Source of the DNA: Paramyrothecium sp. XJ0827
Lineage: Eukaryota; Ascomycota; Sordariomycetes; Hypocreales; Stachybotryaceae
Direction: 5' to 3'
DNA length: 64,000 nt
Assembly (NCBI GenBank): GCA_020881915.1
Contig: JAJFPB010000009.1
Span: 2,480,001 to 2,544,000 of the forward strand
Numbering within the stretch: the stretch's first letter is position 1; every line of letters starts with the position of its first letter. The notes below the pieces were generated by a model, which was given only the letters and a program-made list of their open reading frames with translations, was not told the DNA's origin and ran no database searches. This document shows, piece by piece, positions 40,410 to 51,699 of this stretch. A program made the translations under genes and the position numbers.

Positions 40410-43219
40410 ATGCTCCGAAATCGCCCTGCGCAAAAGGCCCTCCGCGCCCTTGGCCAGGCGAGGGCCTTTACCACCGTGACGCCGCCCACAGCCGTCAAGG
40501 TGCCTTCGACGCAGAAAAGGCAGCTGACTGCTTCTACGTCTGCCGCGCCGTAAGTCTCTGCCCATTTCCCCTCTTGTGCTTGTGCTTGTGCCTTGGCATC
40601 CGCAACACCTCGGTCGTGGCCGGTCACGCTTCACCGCCCGGCCACACTCGGTGCTCTTGCCTTGGAATCCTTGCTCTCGAGAAGCTACGAGCAAGATTGA
40701 CATGGACCCGGAGCCCCGTCGCTTGCTTCACGCTTCAATTGGCATCGTTTCGTTTCGTTTTATTTTAAACCCGTCCGCTCTGCCATCAATTGCTAACATC
40801 CTGCCAGTCAAGTTCGCCCCATCCCGAGCCCCGCCTTCAACGTCGAGCCCGAATCCCGCAGCCATGTCCAGCCTCTCGTCAACTCCTCCAAACCCGAGAT
40901 GGACGAGTCGTAAGAACCCCACCCCCCCTGCGCTCTCAAAACCGTGGGCCTTTGCTCTGCCGAGTACATCTACTGATGTCTTTCCTTCAGGTTCGTCGGA
41001 AAAACCGGTGGCGAGATCTTCCACGAGATGATGCGCCGACACGATGTCAAGCAGATCTTTGGCTATCCCGGAGGTGCTATCCTTCCCGTGTTTGACGCAA
41101 TCTATAACTCAAAATATTTCGACTTCGTTGTGCCAAGGCACGAGCAGGGAGCAGGACAGTAAGCCTCATCCTCTCTATATGTTTTGTTTCGTTTTAAACC
41201 CATCCGCTCTGCCAGAGCCTGATCCTCTCTCTATGTTTCCTATCATTTTGAACCAGTCCGCTCTGCCAGCTTGCTAACATCCTGGTGAAGCATGGCCCAA
41301 GGATACGCTCGTGCCTCTGGACGACCTGGAGTTGTTGTCGTCACGTCGGGGCCGGCTGCCACAAATATTATAACTCCGTTACAGGATGCCCTCATGGATG
41401 GCACGCCTCTTGTCGTCTTCAGCGGCCAGGTCCCCACGACAGCCATTGGCTCGGATGCTTTCCAGGAAGCCGATATTGTCAACATCAGCGCCCCTGCCAC
41501 CAAGTACAGCTGCCTCGTACGCAGTATTGCTGAACTTCCGCGTCGCATCAACGAAGCTTTTCAGATCGCCACCTCAGGTCGTCCCGGTCCTGTTCTCGTC
41601 GACCTTCCCAAGGATATTACCGCTGGCATACTAAGAAAGGCCACCCCGATGGAACCCAGCCTGCCCCTGCTTCCCAGCGCCGCCTCGTATGCTGCCAACC
41701 GTATCAATGAGAAGCAGCTCGATGCGTCCCTTAGCCGTGTTGCAGAGCTCATCAAGATCGCCAAGCAACCCGTCATCTACGCTGGTCAGGGCATTGTCCA
41801 GTCCAAGGGCGGGCCTGAGCTCCTTCGCGAGCTGGCTGATAAGTGCTCTATTCCTGTTACAACAACTCTTCAAGGCCTTGGTGCATTTGATGAGCGAGAT
41901 GAGAAGTCGCTTCATATGCTAGGTATGCATGGAACTGCTTATGCAAACATGTCTATGCAGAATGCCGACCTGATCATTGCCCTCGGGGCTCGCTTTGACG
42001 ACCGTGTGACATTGAATGTCTCGAAATTCGCGCCTGAAGCTAAGGCAGCAGCAGCTGAAAAGAGAGGCGGAATCATCCAGTCAGTTTCTCACTTACATAA
42101 CCCATCGGCTCCACTAACTCGCATAGCTTCGACATCTTGCCCAAGAACATTAACAAGGTTGTTCAGTCGACTGAGGCCATTGAGGGCGATGTTGCTACTA
42201 ATCTCAAGTTGCTTATGCCTAAGCTCACTGCTATAAGTATGGAGCAAAGGCAACCGTGGTTTGAGAAGATATCCGACTGGAAGAAGCGTTGGCCTCTATC
42301 TCACTATGAACGAGCTGACTCTCCTGGAGGCAATGGCCGCATCAAGCCCCAGACCGTCATTGAGGAGCTAAGCGACCTGACCATTCAACGAGATCAAGAC
42401 ACAATCATAACGACTGGCGTCGGACAGCACGTGCGTTTTTCTCAAAAGCTATCAGAATTACTCCCAACTAACCTCGAGTAGCAAATGTGGGCTGCGCAGT
42501 ACTTCACATGGACGAAGCCTAAACAGATGGTCACCTCGGGTGGTCTCGGTACGTCTCTTCTTATCAAGTGCCATAATTCTTCAACCTTTCTAACTTTTAC
42601 ATACAGGAACAATGGGATTCGGCCTGCCCGCTGCGATAGGCTGCAAGGTACTTGAGCATGACCTTTGGATGAATTTTAACTGACAATGCATAGGCTGGGC
42701 GACCTGACGCTCTGGTCATCGACATTGACGGCGACGCGTCTTTCTGCATGACTCTCACGGAGCTCTCCACGGCTGCTCAGTTCAACATCGGCATCAAGGT
42801 TATCATCATGCGCAACGATGAGAGCGGAATGATTGGGCAGTGGCAGAATCTTTTCTATGAAGATCGCTATGCACACGCACATCTAGTGAATCCTGACTTC
42901 GTTAAGTTGTCAGAGGCCATGGGTGTCCAGGCGCGCGAAGTCTCCAAGCCCGAGGAAGTCCGCTCCAGCCTCGAGTGGCTCATCAACACCGATGGACCAG
43001 CCCTCCTCTCCGTTGTAACCGACAGCAAGCTCCCGCTGCTTCCCATGGTTCCCGCCGGCGCGGGACTTCACGAGTTTTTGGTTTGGGATCCTGGTGAGTT
43101 ATGACCCCTTGTGCCGTGACTTGAAGATTTCGATTTCTAACGGGTATTTGATCGTAGAGAAGGATAAGGCCCGAAAAGCGCTGATGCGAAAGCGAACTGG
43201 CGGTCGTTACGGCTCATGA
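40410..43219 (+). CDS. ILV2: Acetolactate (acetohydroxyacid) synthase catalytic subunit, divergent copy
   Basis: Nine exons: 40410-40549, 40808-40909, 40991-41158, 41291-42079, 42127-42430, 42482-42548, 42607-42647, 42694-43093, 43158-43219 (690 aa). The first exon encodes an Arg/Ala-rich mitochondrial presequence (MLRNRPAQKALRALGQARAF). ThDP enzyme parts: FGYPGGAILPVFDAI, RHEQGAGHMAQGYARASG (catalytic Glu), GQVPTTAIGSDAFQEAD, GRPGPVLVDLPKDIT, GGLGTMGFGLPAAIG, IDGDASFCMTLTELSTAAQFN, and GQWQNLFYEDRYAHAH. It condenses pyruvate or 2-oxobutyrate for Val/Leu/Ile synthesis in mitochondria. Several near-invariant residues differ (see findings), e.g. SGPAATN for SGPGATN and RNDESGMIGQW for NNEEQGMVTQW. 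Intron 3 ends in AAG. It may be the housekeeping gene or a second copy. Confidence 0.92.
41163..41270 (+). repeat. 54-bp tandem duplication inside intron 3 of acetolactate synthase
   Basis: Units 41163-41216 and 41217-41270 are each exactly 54 nt and match at about 44 of 54 positions, sharing TCCGCTCTGCCAG. A third related segment ends intron 1 (about 40748-40806), with TTTTAAACCCGTCCGCTCTG and the same downstream TTGCTAACATCCTG branch-point context. Confidence 0.85.
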
Positions 43220-45064
43220 GGACATCATGAGCAAGTATCAAACAAAACAAGATTTATGTCGAAAACCGCAATCTCCTGCACATACCCGCGGATCTCGACA
43301 GCCTCAGCATCCTGGATATGGTGGATGCTGTTGGACTTGCATGTTTTGCGCCACGCATTTGTAATCACTCCTCTTCTCGCTTTTCCTCTCTCTTGCACAG
43401 AACCGCAGATTCATCTGCGTATGTAAGTAGCGACGGGCGAAACACAAAAGTCAACCGCATTAAGGACACAGGAAACCAAAGGACAGGGTTAAAAAAAGGG
43501 GGGGCTGAGAAAGCAGTATGCGCCGATGAGCAGGCGCCGCGTATCAATGTACGTGTGTATAGGAGAGTGGATGTCGAAATATGCACAGGACAGAGGAGGA
43601 CCTGGGACATCCGGCGAGGAGCAATTGCAAAACAAGAAAAGTAACGCCAGAATTTCCAATATTTGCCAAGATTGAGACCAACATCGTGTGTCATGTGGTG
43701 TATGCATACCTGGCAATCAGATGGGGAGCTCAGACCTCCGGAGACAAGCAGTTCGTACGAGCCAGCCAGCCAGCACCCCTCGGCCGGGGACATGTCCATC
43801 CAGACGCCATGGTGCAATTTCCCCTTGGGCCACGTGGGTACGAGGTTCGATATTAAGTATGTAATGAGACGGAGTCTGCTGTCATTAGCCGCCATTGCCC
43901 GATTTGGTAATTTCAGCGGACACTGACGACAAAAAGGGGGTCGGCCCGACTGAGAGCACTCAGGATTCTAAGTTTCACAAGCACAAGCACATGGTCCACC
44001 AGACATGACGATTTTTATCGTTGCTTCGGTATACGCTTTGGAGGATGGAAGTATGAGGGGAGCGGGGGGGGGGCCGTCAGTCGAGACGTGTGTTAGTCGT
44101 TGTCCGGGCTTGTCGCCGCGGAGGCCAGGCATGCCATCTATATACAACCGCGACTCATGTTAAACCGCACAGTGGCCTACGGTGTGACCGGCCAATGAGG
44201 ACTCAGGCTGGAATGTGTACGAGCGGCATAATCCCAAAAGGAAATGCGGAATGGATAAATGTATATCAGGAGACTAGTCTAGACGCAATTAGGTCACCGC
44301 CTACATACAACCTAAAATAAGGGCGTAGCGGAGACATAGACAGCAGTCAAAGGTGCCAAGGCGAAGACCAAGAGGTTTCATTAAGTCCTGCCGGGCAAAC
44401 GGCGGAAAGTAGTTGTTCATCCTGACGGTCAGAATGTTATGCTTGCAGCACACTTCCGAATAACTGCCAGCTTTCTAATATTCGACCACAGGTACCAAGT
44501 GATCCTCAAGGCTGATGTTAATGTGGTGTGACGAAGTCCGTCCCTTATGCTGCAGTAAGCGGCCATATGCCGTCTATGGGCTCTTAAAAGCCTCCAAACG
44601 CTTAGCTTATATAACAGTCCGATCTCGCCATCGACCGATAATGATCCAGAGAGAAATCAACCTGCTATTTTGACTCTGATAGTGGCTTTTAGTCGCTGCA
44701 TCCACTTGTACAGAAAGGTGATCGCATGATTTAAAGGCAATGCGTACAACGGTGGCGTGAATCAAGATGCTGGTGCGGAGTAAAAACGATCCTGAGCCCT
44801 TGACTGTCTCCCACCCGCATTTTAAACGCGTTTTGATCCCATCCATTACTAGTGGTAAATGACCTAAATTTCGCTTTCCTTTATTCCTACTTCAATTTGA
44901 GAAAGTAAATACATAGAGTACAAGTGTTTATTGAATAAGTGGACGCGCAAGAGTGGGGCATCAACCAGGCAAAACTTCATGGTGATGCATCAAAAATTCG
45001 AGATACTTTTCTTTCGTTTATTTTAACAAAACTTGACGACGCTTAACGTCCTTGGGCTCTCAAC
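43220..45064. other. Intergenic region, no gene recognised
   Basis: About 1.85 kb after acetolactate synthase. Contains another run of ten G (near 44063-44073), and a domainless minus-strand frame at 43365-43895. The last 450 bases are AT-rich. Confidence 0.45.
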
Positions 45065-46615
45065 ATGGCGCCATCGAAACCCGACTACTGGAGCGTCCCG
45101 TTTGGCGGTCTGACAGCTCATTTCAAATTGACTCAGAGCCCTCAAGGAACCATAAGCCAAAAAGAAAATCGAAATCAGGAGCTCAGGAAACCGGGCGGAC
45201 CTCGACTTCATGCGGCGTTGAGCCCAATGAGGGGCGTGGAGGCATGCATGATGCGTGATATTGACGACAGTGATCACGCGGAATCCGACTCAGACTAGGA
45301 GACTGAATCAGAGGCCGAAGAAGACTGTTCGCCCGAACTCAAGGCACATGATGATGATATACTTGAGTCTGGCTCGCCACACTCAATGCTCACATTTACA
45401 AGCGAGGATGCGCAGGATATTGCGGATGACTTGTGTCAAGCCTTAGGCCCGGCGCCGGATCTACGCTCGTGTGAGAATTCTTCACAATTACAACTATGAC
45501 CTGCATCAAGGCTTATTTAATTACTCTATACCTCTGCAGACCCTCAGAACATTCAAAAGAACATCTGCCGCCACGATAAATGGTTCGCGAAGATTTTTCA
45601 TGGCATCTTTGACTTGCTGTCAATCCACACTTGGACAACAACCAAGTGGTCCCCATTCGACCCCAATGTCTTCCGCTGGTTGGTAGCAAACAACACTGCT
45701 GCTGCCCGACAGGCAATCATTGGCGTTTTATTGCACCCGCATGTGCGGACCTTCCGACACCGTTCCACCCTAGGTCAAACCAGTTGGGAAGATCTCTTCA
45801 GTCGACTCGAAAAGTATTCGCTACGAGATAGAGAGAACCGAATGCCAAGCGTGATAGGCATCTACTTACTCCACGGCCATCGCAGAACCGAGTCCACCAA
45901 GAATGACTTAGCTTATGTTGGCCAAGCAGCTGAAGCCTCAGGGTTTGATATCAGCTGTTGGGGAATCCGAAATAGAGCCCATAACCATTCGTGGGAGATC
46001 AATAGGCATAGACAACTCTAGGCTGAGGGGCCCCGCAAGTGGATGTACACGGAGCTTTCGGATGAGGATGTTGAAGAGGTCTCTCCCTCTACACTCCCTT
46101 GGCCTAGATGCAACGAGCACCAGACATCGATGCATATTCGCTTTCTTCTGTCTCTGATTGAGACAATCGATATGATCTATCTTGGAACTCTAAACCCCCA
46201 ATCTGCCCAAACTGCTAAGTTATGGGGTGCGACTTTCGGGGACGTTCTCAGGCCTAAAGAAATGCCGTCCCTGCCCTTAGATGGTCTTAACCAAGCACTC
46301 CCTATCAAGCAGACGCATCGCCATTTTGACGAGTTTCTGGGGAGTACTCGTTGGACTCCCGATAAGATTATGACAGTCATCGGCACTGTAAATGACAACG
46401 CCGACCAAGTCTATCCTGTCTGCGCCCGCGGCATAGATTGGGGTTTTTTGATCTCTCGCTTGAGACAGCAGGGAATTGAGCAAAGCGAACAGCACATCAA
46501 ACAGCTACACAAACTCCTGACCGCACAACCCGGTTTGGGTCTGACCACAAGGCGACTCTGGGTGTGGCGATATCGCTGGAGCGTTGTTTACAAGACGAAA
46601 AGGATGGGGAAATAA
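45065..46615 (+). pseudogene. GIY-YIG-like family gene with two in-frame stops
   Basis: From ATG 45065 the frame is open to TAG at 45296-45298, continues through an acidic stretch (ESEAEEDCSPELK) to 45470, and splices over a 69-nt intron (45471-45539, GTGAGA...CTGCAG) to a second exon. This second exon reads HDKWFAKIFHGIFDLLSIH, then MPSVIGIYLLHGHRR...NDLAYVGQA, resembling the GIY/YVG core of GIY-YIG nuclease folds, with a downstream R-x3-H. A second TAG at 46019-46021 precedes KWMYTELSDEDVEEV; the frame then runs to 46615. Both stops could come from CAG by C-to-T. A truncated relative lies at 38.2 kb. Such families spread in fungal genomes without known function; nuclease activity is not established. 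Domain assignment is tentative. Confidence 0.55.
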
Positions 46616-46820
46616 CAAGTGGGCTGTAGTGCCTGACACCGGTTTAGCTCTAAAGTCAACAGCGACCGGGGATTGTCTCTCCTCGAACAACTAAACAGCA
46701 TGAGGAATATAAAGTCGTAATAACCGATGCCTCTATCCCTGCTATCTGACATTCCGTGTGTGCCTAGGTCATGTCGGCACCCATCTTCATGAGAAAGAAG
46801 CATCCGCCATTCTCCGCCCT

Positions 46821-49038
46821 TCACAGTATTAAGATCTCCCCCAACTCCCCCTTGTCTTTCTTGATCTTTAAATCATCGTCCAAGAACTTAGCCAATGCCT
46901 CCCTTTTCCTACCGGCTGGTATTGCATGCACTGAGCCTACTCGTTCGAAAGCTGGCACTTGATGGTAGCCCGCGACTTCGGCCGTCACTGGTCTCACAAG
47001 AAGAATGAAGAGTGAGTATGGAGAGCTATCGCTGAGCATGAAGCATCCCATAATTACTGCAGAGATGTCTGTTTCCCCAGCCTTCGTGTCGGCCGGTTGC
47101 CCCTGAATCGGAAGATTGTACGACTGTGCATCCCAGGACGGTAAACCGGACAGTAGCAAGTTATCCATTTCAATGCATATATGGCCTTCTCTGGAAATAT
47201 CACCCGTGTATTTATGAGATTTGCAGGTGAATGCACTCAAACAGAGCCAACCCCCTGATACTTGCCCAAATTCATGTTCTGGCGACTGCAATTCAACTTG
47301 GGCATCCTTGACAACGGCCAATTCCAAGTCGACATCCAGGGGCGGCCACCGAATAGACCCATCTAACGAGGTCCATGACCACGTAGGGGCACGATACTCT
47401 CGTGGGCGGACACCTGTTTTATTCTCGTTGTCACGCTCCCAGCACAGGTCAGTAATGCTGTCCTCGGGCAACCAGATGCCTGCGAGGTAGCGGCGAGGTC
47501 TCTGAAGCGATGTCTCTGGGTTCTCATCTAAACTTGCTTGTTTGATGCACCAAGCAAAGTGGGCTGCCATGCCGGCCATGGCCGGCAACTTATCGCCTGG
47601 ATGTGTGAGATGCCGTGACGAATACAACGAACTGAGTTGCCTCCAGCGGTGTTTGAATAAGTACTGATCGGGAAAGTGCTGGTACGAGCGTAACTCTCCC
47701 AGCTTGACAGCGTCATAGGGATTTGACGTGTTGTCTTCTGGTAGCATACGGTCTTCACATTCGAACCACGTCTGTGTGTGAGTAAAGTGCAGCACACGCG
47801 CAGACAGAAATCGCTCCTGCAGTGCCCAGCCTCGCGAAGAGAGCGGCTCTTGACTAAATTCGGTAATCGAGGTGGAGAATGCCTCATGCTTGAGAGGTAA
47901 AGCAAAAGCGTACACGCTGCCTGTCAGAACGTGTTGATTGCCCTCGTCGCGCAATCGGTACGGAACGAGCACTGTCCGCGGCTGCTGTCGTGGACCAAGA
48001 AAACCCTCATAGCTATCCGCGGCCCTAGTCGCGGAGATGGTGATGACAGCGTTTCTGTAGACGGTATGCATTGTGGCGGACTCGCTCTTCCAATCCTCAA
48101 TATCGTCTTGTTTGATGCAGAGACTGTCGATCCACAATCGACGATATCCTAGAGCGTGGGTCATCCATACAGCATCCTGAAAGGTCTGCGGGAGGTCAGA
48201 CGTGTTCAATCCCTTCTGAATTTCGCTGTAGTTTTTCGACGTCATGGTAATTGGTTGTACGGAGCCCCAGCAGTGGCTGAGTACGGCATATTCGCCGCGA
48301 CCACCCGCAGAGGCTTCGAGAAATACCGTGCTCGCATCTTCATTGATACGCAAAACACGAGTGGGAAGAAGCGGCATAGGGTCCAGGTCGGGATGGAAAT
48401 GGTCGTCTGAGCAGTTTTGAATCCATCGTTTGAACTGCTGCACCTCCAAAGGGCCTCGTGGTGATTCAGGGACTGGCCTTCCGATCACCTTGCGTGCCAA
48501 GTCGGTTCCTTTTAGCGAGAGTCAGCATGGATAGACTTACGATAGTAGATACCTAATCATCATTGCGACTGCATGCGGGTGACTCACCTTGTTCAACGCA
48601 GAAGTCGATGCTTGCCATGAGCATGTAGTCTCGCTTTTGCAATGGCACAGTGTGGTCGTGCTCCGACCCTAGAACCATGAACCCAGACGAGTAGCCATCT
48701 CGACCGCAGATCCAAAATTCGAACTCTGTCTGACGCATTCCCCAGGCACGTGCTACGGCGTCCAAGACCTTCTGCACCGACCCAAGCACTAAACTACAGA
48801 TCTGGCACGACGCGGCTGCGGCGAATAGGGACGCTGCGTCTTTATGGTATAGAATGAGCATGCGATCAAGCTCGGCGATGTCGAGAGACTCAACCTCATC
48901 GAGATCGCTCCTGACTGAAAAGGAATAGAGGTCATGGCCCCGTGGATATCCTTCACTGACGCCAAAGTAGGTCCGCGTATCAGCCTCGGAAATGGTTGCG
49001 AAGTCAAGGGACGAACATTTTTCGCATAGAGGTTCCAT
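46821..49038 (-). CDS. HET-domain protein
   Basis: Minus strand, exons 49038-48588 and 48508-46821 (712 aa). The 79-nt intron (GTGAGT...TAAAAG) joins CVEQG to TDLARKVIGRP. N-terminus carries a Cys pair (LCEKCSSLDF) common in this class. HET domain from about residue 224: EYAVLSHCWGS, SDLPQTFQDAVWMTHALGYR, LWIDSLCIKQDD, and MHTVYRNAVITISATRA, then PLSSRGWALQERFLSARVLHF. The C-terminal half has the usual APTWSWTSLDGSI motif. All core residues are present, so the protein looks intact. Known role of the family: incompatibility-triggered cell death upon contact between genetically different hyphae; specificity of this member unknown. ATG 49038 chosen as first Met in frame before the conserved MEPLCEKC. 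Confidence 0.92.
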
Positions 49039-49893
49039 TATGCGTGACAAACAACCAGCCCGCTACGTAACTGCGAGACCACTTAGAACAAGGAGAAAGC
49101 TTGGGAGAACGGCAAGAAGAGGTCTCAGCGTTACATGGATGCGGCTCGCTTTGTGGTGTTGGCAAGGGTGCCTAGGGCTGAGCTCAGCAGAAGGATGCGA
49201 TCTTAATGGCGCAGCCAAGTTGGCTCCACTTGAGGCTCCAGGCGTCTTACGGGAGGCTGTGGAATGGTGCTCCTTCTATCCATTCACTTGTGTTTTTAAG
49301 CTGCGTTGAACTGGAATGCACGCTGAGGATGGGAGACTCACTGGATTGGAGATGACTGTGGCCCAGCTACACCCTCCCACTGACGACACAAGCAAGAGAA
49401 CCAACAGCAAAGATGCTGCGGTTTCTCGCCCATGAGTTGCTACGCCCGAAACGAATCCAGCCTTGGCAACAAAGGCGCCGGACCCCGCACCAAGACGGCG
49501 AGATTGTTGCTTCCATAGCTCTTCACCCAGGCCCACAGACAGACAACGCCCAGTCCAAGGCCACACCTGATAGTACGCAAGAGAGCTAAACCAAAGGTGG
49601 CCATTTGACATTGTGAATTATCGCTGCAGCGGGATAATCCAAATCTCGAGCGCCAAGTCATTTTCGGCCTGGCTGTCGTGATCTATTTGAACAGACTGCT
49701 ATAGTTACACCATTGCAATATTGCACAGAATAAATGAAAAGAAGTACAACGCGAAAAACAGGACATGATCTGATAGAATAGCTGTCTGCAACACGGAAAG
49801 AGCACTATCTCTTTGTCTATGCTAGCCGATCCATGGGAGGAAAACCGCAAGGTCATATTTCCGGTCGTGCAAACAATGAGCTACATCCAGCCT
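49039..49893. other. Intergenic region between HET gene and small membrane protein
   Basis: A minus-strand frame at 49276-49611 has a hydrophobic stretch (SLLLVLLLVSSVGGC) but no recognised family; not called. The rest is non-coding in appearance. Confidence 0.4.
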
Positions 49894-50313
49894 TCAGACC
49901 ATGTCGAGATTTCTTTCTGGATTTTGCAGCGTGCCAGCAGGGGTAGACGGATCGGTTTGCACCGATTGCCTAACTTCAATTCTTTGTAGTTCGATTGGGG
50001 GCAGATGTCCAGCCTCAGAGTATTCAGGAGGTGGGTCGTGAGGACTTGAAGTCGGCGGACCGGATTGTACAGGGTATGATCCTGGCTGGGCGCGCCCTTG
50101 CGTGACGGCCTCGGATGGTATAGCGGAATAACGGGGAAAGATGGAGAAGCTGATGCCCGGACGGAAGCCGAGCCGGAATGTATCTGTGTTCCTCGGACCA
50201 GGATTCTGGCTCCTCTGCATGTTTCGCCTTCGCTTGGAGCAGCCATAGCAAGCCATGACAGGAATCCAGATGAAGATGAAGAAAAAGAAGAACTGCGCCG
50301 GATCGCTTGTCAT
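49894..50313 (-). CDS. Small single-pass membrane protein with proline-rich tail
   Basis: From ATG 50313, 139 aa: a short N-terminus, one hydrophobic segment (QFFFFFIFIWIPVMACYGC, residues about 7-25) followed at once by a basic anchor (SKRRR), then a cytoplasmic Pro/Ser-rich tail containing PPPEYSEAGHLPP, a PPxY motif that in fungi can recruit Nedd4-type (Rsp5) ubiquitin ligases. This architecture is common among small fungal proteins acting as arrestin- or Rsp5-adaptor-like membrane proteins; that is inference from the motif only. The frame is open further upstream to 50463 but the composition changes there. Confidence 0.5.
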   Translation of the reverse strand: MTSDPAQFFFFFIFIWIPVMACYGCSKRRRNMQRSQNPGPRNTDTFRLGFRPGISFSIFPRYSAIPSEAVTQGRAQPGSYPVQSGPPTSSPHDPPPEYSEAGHLPPIELQRIEVRQSVQTDPSTPAGTLQNPERNLDMV

Positions 50314-51699
50314 GATTGCTGCGGCAGTCTTGTAGGCTTGACAATGGGTTTGATGGAACACAGTTTGAGTTTGGTAAGTCAGACCTCTTTTGGTGACTTG
50401 GAGGATTTGTTCAAAGTGTTTCATGTATAGGGGCTGGCGGACATTTGAGTGCCAACCCGCCAATCACTGTCTAGCATTCTGTCCACTTTTAGTTGTTGAT
50501 CCTTGGCAATGTACATCGGCATTGATGCATATTGCATCGAAGTATCACAGATAAGATCATGGAATCAGACAATGATAATTGATTGAGATGTGTGATAAGA
50601 CAGTTGTTAGCCTCTTCAACTCAATTGAAAAATGGAACCTTACTGAACTCACCTCGAGGTGACAATTAATTACACACTGGTGAGAGGCACAGATCCATGA
50701 TCCATCTAATCAATATAGCAAACTCCATACAATTACATCTGCTTATTATGGCGGCATTCAATAATGGGTTATCAGTTCAAAGTAATTCCGTTTTGGTGGC
50801 TGATTGCACTTGCATTTGGCGCGTGCCATTATCGGGAGCTAAGCATATCTTGTTGCGAACGCAAGTCAGTGTGTCCCAGCCTATTTTGCCATTATCAGAC
50901 CTTCCTCTTGCTACTCAGGGTCGCGATTTGACCAGACAAACTTTGGAATGGGGGAGTGGAGGTCCCCTCTGTATAAGACCGATGATGCATGCTCATAACA
51001 GCAAGGTCGCGTACCTGGTTACTAAGTGTAAAGAAAGCAAGAGACCGGAAATAATTGAAGAATAATGACTCCAGAGATCAATCGGCCTTGGTCCTACCTC
51101 GGCACGCACCAAATGAAGCGCAAAACTGCAAGGCTTCACCAACCCTTGAAACAATAGGCGGATACGTGCTTCCTCCTCTGTGGGCTCCATGCTGATATTT
51201 TATGATAGACTTGGCGTGTACCCGGCCTGTCATGATATTTCATAAGTCTCCTGCCGTACACCGCTTATCTAGGGCAATGGTGTGCCATCGCGTACCGCGC
51301 ACTGGGGTTTGAGTTGGTTGATCCCGGGCAGGCTTCATGTGGGTCGCTGCATTCAAGGCTGCGGTAATGTTCTTCCACCATTTAGGTGCCATGCCTGACC
51401 TCCTAATTTGGTTGCCCTCTATTGGGACTGCGTTGGCAAACCTGTGTTGGCAGGCGCCACACAAAACTGTTCCCAGCCTCAGCAATATCCCTCAAGCACC
51501 CATATTGTTGGCACAGGCCTCAGTTCTGGACTATTGTCTCCCTCTGCTGGCTCTACTTCCCAGGACATACTCAACGAATCGGCTTTTGCACGAATACTCA
51601 TTCATTCGATCATTACTAAGAATCTGTCTGTCTTATTTCCTGATCAGTCCTCAAGGTAGTCAACCTGAAAAGCACCTTGAACTGCCAGCAGCCCTCGCG
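50314..51699. other. Intergenic region, no gene recognised
   Basis: About 1.4 kb. The frame at 51337 runs into the P450 first exon but its upstream part has no homology and precedes the P450 ATG. Mixed composition, partly AT-rich around 50500-50700. Confidence 0.45.

Noticed and set aside
40410..43219. Claim that this acetolactate synthase is a self-resistance gene of a biosynthetic cluster
   Set aside because: No PKS, NRPS or terpene cyclase is found within the window; only the divergence itself is supported.
43365..43895. 176-codon minus-strand frame after acetolactate synthase
   Set aside because: No recognisable motif and it includes homopolymer-derived sequence; probably the 3' flank of acetolactate synthase.
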